A stretch of DNA of 31,283 bases, from the IMG/VR virus record IMGVR_UViG_3300047443_000139, positions 1 to 31,283 of that record; one strand, 5' to 3'. Made by a program: the position numbers and the translations under genes. Source of the stretch: a virus. This document shows positions 30,880-31,283 of this stretch, in pieces (position 1 is the first letter of the stretch; each line of letters begins with the position of its first letter). The notes beneath the pieces are model-generated. The model searched no databases and was not told the DNA's origin. It saw nothing but the letters and a program-made list of their open reading frames with translations.

Positions 30880-30897
30880 GCTTTAAAGACGTTCAAG
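30880..30897 (+). repeat. Conserved flank motif, copy C
   Basis: GCTTTAAAGACGTTCAAG matches copy A at 16 of 18 positions and copy B at 15. It ends 10 nt before the GTG of the last gene, right next to its GGGAGG ribosome site. Confidence 0.6.
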
Positions 30898-30907
30898 GGA
30901 GGGCACC

Positions 30908-31192
30908 GTGAACTCGATTAACTCAGGAAGGTCACGGCCGCTACATCCAGTGGCGCAACAGTACTACGTTGCCTTCGCCTATTGTGGCGATCCTGATTGG
31001 ATCAAAGGCTGCCTCTTGATTTGCTTAGCATACCTGGTGAATAAGGCTAATGCCTCCACCGTGGACCTGTTTCCGGAGTTCGAAAGAGCAGACTTGGCTG
31101 GGGTCGGCCGAGAAATATCATTCAGCGTTTATGACACAGCCGGTACGCATCGAATCGAGGGCTCTATAGAGCTACTAGCGGGGTCCGACTAG
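30908..31192 (+). CDS. Small protein of unknown function
   Basis: The 94-residue protein starts at GTG 30908, chosen because GGGAGG lies just upstream. One hydrophobic segment (GCLLICLAYLVN) within PDWIKGCLLICLAYLVNKAN is short for a membrane helix and may be a buried core helix. The second half looks strand-rich (REISFSVYDTAGTHRIEGSI). No family recognised. Its upstream region carries flank motif copy C. It stops 6 bp before the repeat pair that may mark an insertion-sequence end. Confidence 0.6.
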   Translation: MNSINSGRSRPLHPVAQQYYVAFAYCGDPDWIKGCLLICLAYLVNKANASTVDLFPEFERADLAGVGREISFSVYDTAGTHRIEGSIELLAGSD

Positions 31193-31198
31193 GTTTTG

Positions 31199-31231
31199 AA
31201 AATTCCGGAAGCCCGTGTCAAAATTCCGGAA
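31199..31231 (+). repeat. Tandem AAAATTCCGGAA repeats, possible IS21-type end
   Basis: AAAATTCCGGAA occurs at 31199-31210 and 31220-31231, a 21-bp period in larger related blocks (TGAAAATTCCGGAAgcccg and TGTCAAAATTCCGGAAagtcg). Closely spaced terminal repeats starting with TG are typical of IS21-family ends. The window stops before any transposase could be seen, so the call is tentative. Confidence 0.45.
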
Positions 31232-31283
31232 AGTCGCGTCCGGCTACACAGGAACACAGGCCTCTATGGCCATGATCGTAATT

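Noticed and set aside
1204-30904. Prophage termini read as TG at 1204 and CA at 30472 or 30904
   Set aside because: These sit near the flank motifs or near GAACGCGAAAA, which partly resembles the Mu transposase consensus. The flanking 5-bp sequences checked do not match, and the spacing from motif to terminus differs between ends.
1-31283. CRISPR arrays, tRNA or rRNA genes
   Set aside because: No regularly spaced repeats with spacers, no cloverleaf-like sequence and no ribosomal RNA stretch were seen on reading both strands.

Overview
The window holds a Mu-like transposable prophage of about 28 kb, probably in an alphaproteobacterium of the Rhizobium/Agrobacterium group. This placement rests on the GC-rich, tightly overlapping genes and on the family mix (Mu-type structural genes together with an alphaproteobacterial-looking early region). 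It is an inference, because no host housekeeping gene is visible.

Layout: The left flank (1 to about 1500) carries a possible transposase remnant, an AT-rich two-helix membrane protein gene and a small ribbon-helix-helix regulator. A lysogeny switch follows: an Xre-type repressor (minus strand, about 1976-2473), two operators and a Ner-like gene (plus strand, 2631-2909). Next come a small minus-strand gene and a tandem pair of paralogous two-helix membrane proteins (3540-5105). The early transposition operon reads leftward from 11373 to 5095: a DnaA-domain-IV-like protein, a ParB-like protein, an unknown, the MuA transposase, the MuB ATPase, three small proteins and a DUF3164 protein. GemA, an ASCH protein, a small protein and a Mor-like activator read rightward from 11391. 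The late genes (13113-29527) encode lysis, packaging, head and contractile-tail proteins. The right flank has an FkbM methyltransferase on the opposite strand, two small genes and a repeat pair resembling an insertion-sequence end.

The main conclusion is that the late region is gutted by three separate deletions. (1) The terminase large subunit is cut before its Walker B motif and fused in frame to an N-terminally truncated portal. (2) The region from the end of gpG to a gp37-like gene is missing, which removes the protease/scaffold and the major capsid protein. (3) A gp46-like N-terminus is fused in frame to a tail-fibre beta-helix, which removes baseplate protein J and gp48. Transposition, regulation, lysis, sheath, tube and tape-measure genes look intact. 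The element should therefore make no virions and probably no working tailocin, but it could still transpose, regulate or lyse.

Non-coding signals that stand out are a roughly 60-bp promoter-like element repeated upstream of the lysis and gp46/fibre blocks, a terminator immediately before the endolysin start, a canonical -1 slippery site in the gp41 pair, and three copies of GCTTnAAAnACGTTCAA found only in the two flanks.
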